39,106 nt of DNA from Burkholderia pseudomultivorans. Its GTDB lineage: Bacteria; Pseudomonadota; Gammaproteobacteria; Burkholderiales; Burkholderiaceae. The position numbers and the translations under genes were made by a program. Positions within the stretch are counted from its first letter, which is position 1. Every line of letters starts with the position of its first letter. A model generated the notes under the pieces. The model saw nothing but the letters and a program-made list of their open reading frames with translations. It was not told where the DNA came from and did not search any database. The stretch is from assembly GCF_902499075.1 (NCBI RefSeq), contig NZ_CABVPP010000062.1, positions 1-39,106 of the forward strand. Direction: 5' to 3'. This document shows, piece after piece, positions 1-6,100 of this stretch.

Positions 1-116
1 ATCGTTGCGACTGCGGGGTTCTTCTTCCTTCGCCAGCCGCGCGCTCAACCTGCAGCACACCACCGACTCCGCTTCCCCCTCTCGCGCCGCGTTGCCGTTA
101 GCGCGAAAGAGGCGTG

Positions 117-145
117 ATTCTAGGCACCCTCCTCCAATCGCGCAA
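117..145 (-). promoter_or_regulatory. Strong sigma70-like promoter firing off the left edge
   Basis: On the minus strand TTGCGC (140-145) and TAGAAT (117-122) are separated by exactly 17 bases. No gene lies between it and the window edge, so the transcript continues to the left. The first ~115 transcribed bases hold no convincing ORF, which would suit a stable-RNA leader (possibly an rRNA operon), but that is a guess. The HNH gene ends just upstream at 178. Confidence 0.6.
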
Positions 146-177
146 GGGGTTTTGGAAAAAATATCTGGTCCTGCACG

Positions 178-843
178 CTACAGTGACACGCCCTCGATCT
201 CGACACCGAAATGAAGCTTCCGGTGACAGTTCGGGCACAACGCGATTGCATTTTCGATAGTGTCCTCACCGCCATCTGCGAGACGCTTGTTGTGATGCAC
301 CTCGAGGTAAGGCGTACGGTCCTTCTTCCGAAGAAACGGCGCCGGCTCTTCGCAAAGCTCACAAACCCCGTTCGCTCGGAGCAAGACCTCGGCGACAACG
401 TCGGCGTTCCGAACGTAGATCTCCGTGACAGCCTTGATCTTCGTCGGCACCTTGCCGGCTCGTGAGAGTCGCTTTCTCCGCGCTGCCGATGTATCTGCGA
501 GTGCTCGATCGACATCTTTGTCGAAAGCCGCCTGGCGTGCCTGAACAGTCTGCAAAACCGCGGCCTGTTCTTCACTGCCGGCAAGTTCGAATGTCCCGCG
601 CTCTACGCGGATGAACTTCGCCTCACGTTTTGACGAATCAAAATCGATGCACTGGGGACAGTGATCTTCCACCTTGCGACGTACGGTTGCCTGAAACGTT
701 GCCATGTCTTGATAGTTGTCCGGCAACTTCCCCGATGAAAACTTTGCCAGCAGCGCTTCGTAGATTTTCTTGTACGGTGCTCTTCCGCCCAGTTCGCGCA
801 CCACGTCCTCGATGTCGCCAACCTTCACGCTGTATTGCGGCAT
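178..843 (-). CDS. HNH endonuclease with N-terminal helical domain
   Basis: A 221-residue protein with a C-terminal HNH nuclease domain. A CxxC knuckle (C161, C164) precedes the EVHH catalytic stretch (181-184, H183/H184), followed by N198 and a second zinc knuckle C203-x2-C206 with H207 and H211. This is the McrA-like arrangement for metal-dependent DNA cleavage. The N-terminal ~90 residues look like a small helical, possibly winged-helix, domain, and a basic RRKR segment lies near 122-125. The start codon is only 3 bases after the stop of the MazG-like gene, so the two are probably co-translated. The DNA target and role (defence, stress or an accessory function) cannot be told from sequence. 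HNH assignment is secure, biology unknown. Confidence 0.85.
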   Translation of the reverse strand: MPQYSVKVGDIEDVVRELGGRAPYKKIYEALLAKFSSGKLPDNYQDMATFQATVRRKVEDHCPQCIDFDSSKREAKFIRVERGTFELAGSEEQAAVLQTVQARQAAFDKDVDRALADTSAARRKRLSRAGKVPTKIKAVTEIYVRNADVVAEVLLRANGVCELCEEPAPFLRKKDRTPYLEVHHNKRLADGGEDTIENAIALCPNCHRKLHFGVEIEGVSL

Positions 844-846
844 TCC

Positions 847-1218
847 TCAATCCCCGTATTCAGAGTATTTTTTTGATTTTCCGTACACCTTGTCTGCCGG
901 ATATTTATTTCTGTTGATGTCGATTTTCTCGAGTGCGGCCTTGTGGAGATCGATCTCCAGCCTGTCAGCCAGCAACACCAGATAGGCCAGCACATCCGCC
1001 ATCTCGTGGCGGATCGCCGTCAACTGATCAGCCGAAAGCTCCGCTCTTTCTCCCGACTCGAGCCATTGAAACGGCTCCAGCAACTCGCTGGCTTCGACGC
1101 TCAGCGCCGCAGCCAGATTCTTGGGCGTGTGAAACTTCTGCCAACCTCGCTCCGCGACAAACTGACGGAGCACATCGCGAAGTTCTTCCAATTCCACTTT
1201 CTTCTCCGCTGGGCCCAC
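847..1218 (-). CDS. MazG-like nucleotide pyrophosphohydrolase
   Basis: A 123-residue all-helical protein of the MazG / RS21-C6 (dCTPase-like) family, which hydrolyses nucleoside triphosphates to the monophosphate and pyrophosphate. The metal-binding signature is visible as E42-A-S-E45 and, one helix later, E72-M-A-D75; WQKFHTPKNL near 26-35 is also typical. The length suits the single-domain housecleaning enzymes rather than the two-domain E. coli MazG. It is the first gene of a two-gene unit with the HNH nuclease (3-base gap). The start at 1218 is the longest option; the conserved part begins around residue 10, so a slightly later start is possible. Confidence 0.85.
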   Translation of the reverse strand: MGPAEKKVELEELRDVLRQFVAERGWQKFHTPKNLAAALSVEASELLEPFQWLESGERAELSADQLTAIRHEMADVLAYLVLLADRLEIDLHKAALEKIDINRNKYPADKVYGKSKKYSEYGD

Positions 1219-1353
1219 ACACGAAGTCCCAATAGAAAGACCTCGCAGTCGCCAACGAACTGGCGCCTTCGAGGCCCAAAAAGAAACGGCAGCGCCGTTA
1301 CAGGAAATCGGAAAATATCATGATTTCGAGATAAGACTCCTCTCGCTCTGCGC

Positions 1354-1887
1354 CTATCTCCCCACCATCGACCTGACCACCCCATCCCGCCGAATCAACC
1401 CGTGATAAAGCGCGGCCGCAAAGTGCGCAAGAAACGTCGCGAAGAACAGATAGGCCAGCACCCGATGCGCGATCCTGAGCCACGCGAACGCGACCGGATC
1501 CGCCGAAACGATCGCCGGCAGCTGCACCCCGCCGCCCAGCGTCACCGGATACCCGCCCGCCGACAGCATCGCCCAACCGATCAGCGGCATCGCAACCATC
1601 AGCACATACAGCACCAGATGCGATCCATGCGCGGCGACCTTCTGCCATCCCGGCAAGTCCGCAGGCAATGCCGGCGTTTTCGAGCCGAGCCGCACCACGA
1701 TCCGCACGCACACCAGCACCAGCACGGCCACGCCCAGCGGCTTGTGAATCCCCACAAGAAACGTGTGCCGCTCCGACACCGACGCCACCATCCCCACCCC
1801 GACAAACAGCATCGTCAGAATCATCGCAGCCATCACCCAGTGCAGCACCCTCGCCGGCAGGCCAAACGTCGTCACCGTCTTCATCAC
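1354..1887 (-). CDS. Cytochrome b561 family membrane protein
   Basis: A 177-residue inner-membrane di-haem b protein with four hydrophobic segments (about 14-34, 46-66, 85-110 and 138-160). Candidate haem-ligand histidines are H16, H48 (in IHKPLG), H87/H90, H141 and H155. Bacterial members move electrons between quinol and a periplasmic or membrane partner. Its ATG overlaps the stop of the peroxidase gene by four bases (ATGA), so the two are translationally coupled; a natural reading is that it supplies electrons to the peroxidase, although this pairing is inferred. Both are expected to be driven by the ECF promoter at 3021-3049. Confidence 0.9.
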   Translation of the reverse strand: MMKTVTTFGLPARVLHWVMAAMILTMLFVGVGMVASVSERHTFLVGIHKPLGVAVLVLVCVRIVVRLGSKTPALPADLPGWQKVAAHGSHLVLYVLMVAMPLIGWAMLSAGGYPVTLGGGVQLPAIVSADPVAFAWLRIAHRVLAYLFFATFLAHFAAALYHGLIRRDGVVRSMVGR

Positions 1888-2990
1888 CGCCCCTCCTCGC
1901 TCACGCTGGCCGCCTTCGCCACGCCAGCCTCTTCACTCGTGCGTCGCAGATACGAATCCGCATAAGCGGCCGACCTGGCCGCCAGCAACGGATCGCCCGA
2001 CACCTGAATCCCCTGCGGCAACACCGTCGGGTCGTAATTCACATCCCGGCACGGCCCGCTATCCTGCGGCGCCACCCGGTCGAGCACGAGCGTTCCCGCA
2101 TCGATCGTCGTGCGCTGCGCAGGCCACACCTTCGTTGCGTCGTCCACCGGGTCGCCGGGCTCCGCCAGGGTGACCAGCAGCTTCCATTTCTGCGCACCGT
2201 CCGCGATGCGCCGCGTCAGATCCGCCTGCAGCACGTTCGGATCCGCAGCCGTCGCGACGTCGCCGGCGCCGGCCGTCTGTTCCGGCACGACGCGCCACCT
2301 CACCGCGTGCCGCTTGCCCGACGCGTCGACGAAGTAGAACGCGTTCAAGCCGTAATAACTCTCGGTGACGTAGCTCGCGCTCGGCTTCGCCGCTTTTATC
2401 CACTGCAGAAACGCCGCCGCCTCCGGATGCGCGCCAAAGAACGCCTTCACCTTCGCCGGATCGGGCTTCCCCGTCCCGGGATCGGGCCGCGTCGCCACCG
2501 TCTGCTGGTAAAACGCCTGCGGCGTCGCCACCGGAAACACCGGCATCGCGTTCATCCCGGTCCGCCACTGCTCGCCGTCGGGCGCGGTCAGCTTCAGCGC
2601 GAGGCTGCGGATCGGCACGCTCCTGTCGGGCGCATACGGATTCCCGCCCGGCAGCGCGAACCGCCCGACCACCGGCGTGCGCCCCGCCTTGAAGAACGGC
2701 GCGACCGAATACGCGCTCGCGGCCCCGTTGCCCTCGAAATACCCGGTCACGCACACGCCTTTCGCATGATTGCGCCGAAACCCGGGATGCAGCCCGGCGT
2801 TGGTCTGCAACGCATCGACGAGCCGGTGCGGCGTCAGACGCGTCGGCGAAAGCCAGCCGCCGACATAGCCGAACGCCGCCGCCATGCCCGCCACCGCGCC
2901 GCCGATCACGGCCCAGCGCCACCACTCGCGCGCCGGCGCCTGTCGCGGCGTTGGCGAAGAAGAGGAAGAAGATCGCTCCATGAAATGCAC
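1884..2990 (-). CDS. Membrane-anchored catalase-related peroxidase
   Basis: A 368-residue haem peroxidase of the SrpA-like catalase-related family, smaller than true catalases. A hydrophobic segment at about 23-47 should anchor or export it. Conserved catalase positions can be matched: distal H75 in RRNHAKG, N147 in the MNAMPVF stretch, and near the C-terminus an R-x3-Y motif (ARSAAYADSYL) that should give the proximal haem tyrosine. Such proteins use peroxides as oxidant and usually lack strong catalase activity. ATG at 2990 or the fourth codon (2981) could be the start. It is the promoter-proximal gene of the peroxidase-b561 pair, divergent from the ECF sigma gene. Confidence 0.88.
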   Translation of the reverse strand: MHFMERSSSSSSPTPRQAPAREWWRWAVIGGAVAGMAAAFGYVGGWLSPTRLTPHRLVDALQTNAGLHPGFRRNHAKGVCVTGYFEGNGAASAYSVAPFFKAGRTPVVGRFALPGGNPYAPDRSVPIRSLALKLTAPDGEQWRTGMNAMPVFPVATPQAFYQQTVATRPDPGTGKPDPAKVKAFFGAHPEAAAFLQWIKAAKPSASYVTESYYGLNAFYFVDASGKRHAVRWRVVPEQTAGAGDVATAADPNVLQADLTRRIADGAQKWKLLVTLAEPGDPVDDATKVWPAQRTTIDAGTLVLDRVAPQDSGPCRDVNYDPTVLPQGIQVSGDPLLAARSAAYADSYLRRTSEEAGVAKAASVSEEGR

Positions 2991-3020
2991 TCCCGATCGT
3001 CAGGTCAATGTCGAACGCGC

Positions 3021-3049
3021 GTAGGACGCCGCGCCGGCCGCTTTATTCC
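3021..3049 (-). promoter_or_regulatory. ECF-type promoter of the peroxidase-b561 operon
   Basis: Read on the minus strand: GGAATAA (3043-3049), 14 bases, CGTCCTAC (3021-3028). The same two boxes with the same 14-base spacer occur on the plus strand in front of the sigma gene. The GGAA-type -35 and CGTC-type -10 are typical of ECF sigma factors, so the adjacent sigma factor is the obvious user. Confidence 0.8.
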
Positions 3050-3074
3050 ACGAAAAAATTTTTCGTATGCTCAT

Positions 3075-3103
3075 GGAATAAGCGGCGCCGACCGGCGTCC
3101 TAC
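3075..3103 (+). promoter_or_regulatory. ECF-type autoregulatory promoter of the sigma/anti-sigma operon
   Basis: GGAATAA (3075-3081), 14 bases, CGTCCTAC (3096-3103), a mirror copy of the promoter at 3021-3049. Between them lies an AT-rich near-palindrome (3051-3065) that could act as a shared UP-like element. The expected start of transcription is about 3110, leaving a leader of roughly 30 bases before the ATG at 3139. Confidence 0.8.
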
Positions 3104-3138
3104 GCGGCATCTCGACCCTTTCGGTAACCGGCCCGGCC

Positions 3139-3657
3139 ATGCCCTCCACCGCCCCCGACGACGACGCGTTACGCGAACTCATCCCGAGGCTGCGACGCTT
3201 CGCGCTCTGGCTGGCGCGCGACGTGCACGCGGCCGACGATCTCGTGCAGTCGACGCTCGAGCGCGCGCTGTCGAGCTGGGCGAGCCGCCGCGAGAATGCG
3301 TCGCTGCGCAGCTGGCTCTTCACGATCCTTTATCGGCAGTTCCTCGACGGCAAGCGCAGCGCGAAACGCTACGCATGGCTGCTCGGCCGCATCCGCGACG
3401 ACGACGAACCGCACTGGCCGTCCGCCGAACGCGAGGTGGCCGCGCGCGCGACGCTCGAAGCGTTCGGCCGCCTGCCCGACGAGCAGCGCAGCCTGCTGCT
3501 GCTGATCGCGGTCGAGGGCTTCACCTATCAGGAAGCCGCCGATCTGCTTGAGGTGCCGATCGGCACCGTGATGTCGCGCCTGTCCCGCGCGCGCCAGGCG
3601 CTGCGCCTGCTCAGCGACGGCGAGCTCCCCGCTGCTTCCCTGCGATTGATGAAATGA
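3139..3657 (+). CDS. ECF RNA polymerase sigma factor (peroxidase/b561-linked)
   Basis: A 172-residue two-domain sigma factor. Region 2 spans about 15-70 (DDLVQSTLERAL, then RSWLFTILYRQFLD) and region 4 about 110-160 (LPDEQRSLLLLIAVEGFTYQEAADLLEVPIGTVMSRLSRAR). It lacks any C-terminal extension. As I recall, ECF group 26 in the published classification is defined by catalase and cytochrome b561 neighbours, which fits here. The stop overlaps the anti-sigma start by four bases (ATGA). Matching promoters upstream of itself and of the peroxidase operon predict autoregulation and control of the divergent pair. The inducing signal is probably oxidative but is not visible. Confidence 0.93.
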   Translation: MPSTAPDDDALRELIPRLRRFALWLARDVHAADDLVQSTLERALSSWASRRENASLRSWLFTILYRQFLDGKRSAKRYAWLLGRIRDDDEPHWPSAEREVAARATLEAFGRLPDEQRSLLLLIAVEGFTYQEAADLLEVPIGTVMSRLSRARQALRLLSDGELPAASLRLMK

Positions 3658-4409
3658 ACATCCCTCCCGACGAACACAACCTCCACGCCTACGTCGACGG
3701 CCAGCTCGACGACGACGCGCGCGCTGCGGTCGAGCGCTATCTCGCGCTGCATCCGGAAAGCGCGGAACAGGTGAAGCGCTGGCAGCAGGATGCGCAGCGC
3801 TTGCGCGCAGCGCTGGCGAGCATGCAGATGCCGGAGGACAACCCCGCGCTCGATCCGGCGGCGATTCGTGCGCGGCGCGCGGAACGCACGCGGATGCGGT
3901 TCGCGATGGCCGCATCCTTCGTGTTCTGCATCGGGCTGGGGACGTTCGGCGGATGGCAGGCACGCGGCTGGAATGCGCCGGCGGCCGTCGCGCCGATGAG
4001 CGATGCGGTCGAGGCGTACAAGATGCTGGTCGTCGATCGCGCCGCGAAGGTGGATTTCCGGCCGACGAGTGCGGCGGAATTGCAGACCTGGCTCACCCGA
4101 CGCGTCGGCGCATCGGCGATGCTGCCGGATTTGAGCGCCGCGGGATTCAGGCCGATCGGCGCGCGACTGTTCGCGACCGAACGCGGGGCCGCCGCGATGG
4201 TGCTGTATCAGGACGACGCGGGGCGCACGCTGAGCTTCTATCTCCGCCCGCCCGAATCCGCGCATCGGTTGCTGGCGGCCGGCGAACGCGTCGACGGCGC
4301 GCTGCTCGCGCGGTATGGATCGTTGCGCGGGCTCAACTATGCGGTGGTCGGGCCGGCGGATAGTCTCGCGGAAAAGGCCGTCGCGCGTGTGCTCGACGAG
4401 CAGACGTAG
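3654..4409 (+). CDS. Membrane-bound anti-sigma factor
   Basis: A 251-residue partner of the ECF sigma factor. The cytoplasmic N-terminus (1-80) starts with the HNLHAYVDGQLD pattern common in anti-sigma domains, a single transmembrane helix follows at about 82-101, and the rest is periplasmic. Unlike zinc-containing anti-sigma factors there is no Cys pair after the histidine in the N-terminal domain (the only Cys is inside the membrane segment), so it should not be a thiol/zinc redox switch of the RsrA or ChrR type. Coupled to the sigma gene by an ATGA overlap. Confidence 0.88.
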   Translation: MNIPPDEHNLHAYVDGQLDDDARAAVERYLALHPESAEQVKRWQQDAQRLRAALASMQMPEDNPALDPAAIRARRAERTRMRFAMAASFVFCIGLGTFGGWQARGWNAPAAVAPMSDAVEAYKMLVVDRAAKVDFRPTSAAELQTWLTRRVGASAMLPDLSAAGFRPIGARLFATERGAAAMVLYQDDAGRTLSFYLRPPESAHRLLAAGERVDGALLARYGSLRGLNYAVVGPADSLAEKAVARVLDEQT

Positions 4410-5233
4410 GTGATACGATGCGCGGGCGCGTCGGGGCGCGAAGGCTCGCGGCGGTTGCGCGCGCGTTGGGTGACGTGGCTCACCGTTAAAGCGCACAGCG
4501 TTTGGAGTGAGTTGGGCGGCCTGTTATCCACATCACGGTAAACGGGCCGCGCTCCGATCGAAGCCCGGTGCCCTCATCCCTGAGATGCACAGCATTTCGC
4601 TCCGTTTTTGACGGTGGATATCCACACCGAAAGCGTCGGCTCGATGCTATCGTTCGAGGCCGATGACGCTCACAGCATTTCGAGTGGTTCGGGGCTGGCG
4701 ATATCCACAACGTTTCCTTCGTTCGCCCCCTCTCACCCATGAAGCGCACAGCGTTTCGAGTCGGTTGGTCGCCACGATATCCACATCGAAACCGTCGATG
4801 CCATCGATCGTCACCGGTCGAACGAACGCTCCCGGCCAATCCTCGAAAAGCCCCGAAACACGGGCCTCACGGCACGATGAAGCTACTCGCGGACGGGAAA
4901 CTCACCCTGTTCATACACAGCATCGCGAGTGATTTTCGAATCGATTTATCCACATTTTTTCCAACAGGCCGTTTTGTTCGAAGGCCTGAATTTGTGCGAT
5001 CTGTCGGCATCGTCGAACACGTACATTGCTCTCCCCGGATCGCGGTGCACACGACACAGCGTTTTCGACCGGTTTACGCGCGCTTTTCCACATCCGCCCG
5101 ACACACGCGAAAAACAGGCTTCGCCCGCTGCAGAGTCGCCGGCCCGACGTCGGAGCAACTGGTCAAGCGATTGAGCAAGGACGAGCATCTCGATCCGCGT
5201 ACGGGGCTGTCGCTCGCGTAGCGGCATCGGGCA

Positions 5234-5383
5234 TCACTTGATCCCGTACATGCGAAGCAGTGCGCCAGGCGGCGTCTCATCGATGTCCTGAAACCGCATT
5301 TCCGGACAATCGGTCACAGCGTTTGCGCAGTTTTCCGTGCCGGATTTCCACAGCTCGTTCGTCGCTTGGCTAAAGGACGTCAT
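5234..5383 (-). CDS. Small hypothetical protein, third of a tiny operon
   Basis: A 49-residue ORF (start MTSFSQATNELWKSG, end LLRMYGIK). Its ATG overlaps the stop of the preceding small ORF as ATGA, the usual sign of translational coupling. It has two cysteines (C19, C26), no signal peptide and no membrane segment. Repeat unit 7 of the composite array lies inside it. I do not recognise the family. Support comes from protein-like composition and the chained starts and stops only. Confidence 0.45.
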   Translation of the reverse strand: MTSFSQATNELWKSGTENCANAVTDCPEMRFQDIDETPPGALLRMYGIK

Positions 5384-5544
5384 GCCGTCGCATCGTCGTT
5401 GATCAAACCGCTGCGCTTCAACGTTTCCCGCAGGCAATCCGGACAGGCACGCTCACCGGCACGCCAGACCTTGTCGAATTCCTCGTCGCGCTCGGCCCTG
5501 AACGTCGATCCGCCGATATCTTCCTCTTCCGTCAGGCGTCGCAT
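5380..5544 (-). CDS. Small acidic hypothetical protein with CxxC
   Basis: A 54-residue ORF with an acidic N-terminal half (LTEEED, RAERDEEFD) and a single CPDC motif at residues 34-37. It starts four bases after the stop of the upstream small ORF and its stop overlaps the next ATG. The lone CxxC could be a redox or half zinc site, or part of a metal-bridged dimer. Family not recognised. The composition (charged, low Ala/Arg bias) differs from typical shadow ORFs in this GC-rich DNA, which favours a real gene. Confidence 0.5.
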   Translation of the reverse strand: MRRLTEEEDIGGSTFRAERDEEFDKVWRAGERACPDCLRETLKRSGLINDDATA

Positions 5545-5548
5545 TTCT

Positions 5549-5686
5549 TCAATGCCGTTCGATCACATACTGCCCCGGGCCACGCCATGCAATCGAACGG
5601 TATCCGCGTCGAACGACGTCGGTCACGACCACAGCAACCGGCCCGGCGATGTCCTCCACCAGCACTTCATCGACAGGCGCCTTCAT
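5549..5686 (-). CDS. Small hypothetical protein, first of a tiny operon
   Basis: A 45-residue ORF (MKAPVDEVLVEDIAG at the start, QYVIERH at the end) with alternating hydrophobic stretches suggesting a small beta-rich fold. A GCGAGG Shine-Dalgarno lies at 5693-5698, six bases before the ATG. The next small ORF starts four bases after its stop. Family not recognised; no promoter can be assigned with confidence, although the AT-rich palindrome at 5820-5859 lies just upstream. Confidence 0.45.
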   Translation of the reverse strand: MKAPVDEVLVEDIAGPVAVVVTDVVRRGYRSIAWRGPGQYVIERH

Positions 5687-5819
5687 GAATCGCCTCGCAC
5701 TTGGCAGCAATGCCCGCGACTCTACAAAGATTCCAACGAAGCCTGCCCATACGACTGGCCGTGGCAGGACATCCTCTTCATGCCCGCATCACAGTCGCGG
5801 GACTGTGCTTATCCAAAGG

Positions 5820-5859
5820 TGTTAACAGGGAACGTATATATACGTAGTAACAGTTAACA
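5820..5859. repeat. Symmetric AT-rich element with 14-bp palindrome
   Basis: A perfect palindrome ACGTATATATACGT (5832-5845) is bracketed by TGTTAAC (5820-5826) and GTTAACA (5853-5859), nearly symmetric about the same centre. A further GTTAAC is at 5888-5893. DnaA-box-like sites flank it: TTATCCAAA on the plus strand (5809-5817) and TTATCCACT on the minus strand (5875-5883). It could be an easily unwound element or an operator. 5687-6100 otherwise contains only the motif pair at 6015-6095. Confidence 0.6.
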
Positions 5860-6014
5860 AGACCTGTGCGTCACAGTGGATAACCTCGTTAACCGGCTGA
5901 AAAATCAACACGATGCAAAATGCACAACCCGGCTCGACTCGCGTGCACAGCTCGCGGATGCGTCGAACAACTTTTCTGTGAATTTCCGGGTCGTACAGAT
6001 ATCCTCAATCGTTC

Positions 6015-6095
6015 CACTGTGAATCCAGATGCTTGCAGGACGGTTATCCAGAGGGGAATGTGGATAACTGCATCACCCACAGTCGCGACGCTGTG
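6015..6095. repeat. Facing pair of composite DnaA-box units
   Basis: A degenerate plus-strand unit (CACTGTGAAT 6015-6024, 20 bases, TATCCAGA 6045-6052) faces a minus-strand unit (TATCCACA box 6059-6066, 21 bases, CACAGCGT element 6088-6095). The minus-strand box extends to a perfect TTATCCACA at 6059-6067. Six bases separate the two boxes, so bound proteins would be side by side. The pair sits against the 3' end of the GT87-like gene. Confidence 0.55.
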
Positions 6096-6100
6096 TGCCA

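Larger units (their letters stand above)
4494..6095. other. Array of composite CACAGC/DnaA-box repeats; candidate origin or DnaA-binding locus
   Basis: Seven direct units each join a CACAGCRTTT element to a TATCCACA-type DnaA box at fixed spacing. Units (element; box): 4494-4503/4525-4532, 4588-4597/4619-4626, 4671-4680/4702-4709, 4747-4756/4778-4785 and 4916-4925/4947-4954, all with 21 bases between; 5055-5064/5085-5092 and 5315-5324/5345-5352 with 20 bases and TTTCCACA. In units 1, 3, 4 and 5 a GAGT follows the left element. Boxes 1 and 5 are perfect TTATCCACA (4524-4532, 4946-4954). A degenerate direct unit (6015-6052) faces an inverted unit (6059-6095) with a third perfect box on the minus strand. 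Weaker boxes lie at 5809-5817 (TTATCCAAA) and 5875-5883 (inverted TTATCCACT). The DNA is visibly richer in A+T than its surroundings. 4410-5233 has no credible gene. Origin function is inference. Confidence 0.6.

Noticed and set aside
1668-3551. 627-codon plus-strand ORF over the peroxidase and sigma genes
   Set aside because: Arg/Pro-rich shadow of the peroxidase gene continuing out of frame into the sigma gene; no domain recognised.
4739-5857. Plus-strand ORFs of 160 and 163 codons across the array (4739-5221 and 5366-5857)
   Set aside because: They read through the repeated motifs, have shadow-like composition (Arg/Ser/Pro), no ribosome site, and the second is opposite the better supported small minus-strand ORFs.
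4410-6100. CRISPR array
   Set aside because: Repeats are bipartite, irregularly spaced and share only about 18 conserved positions; there are no cas genes.
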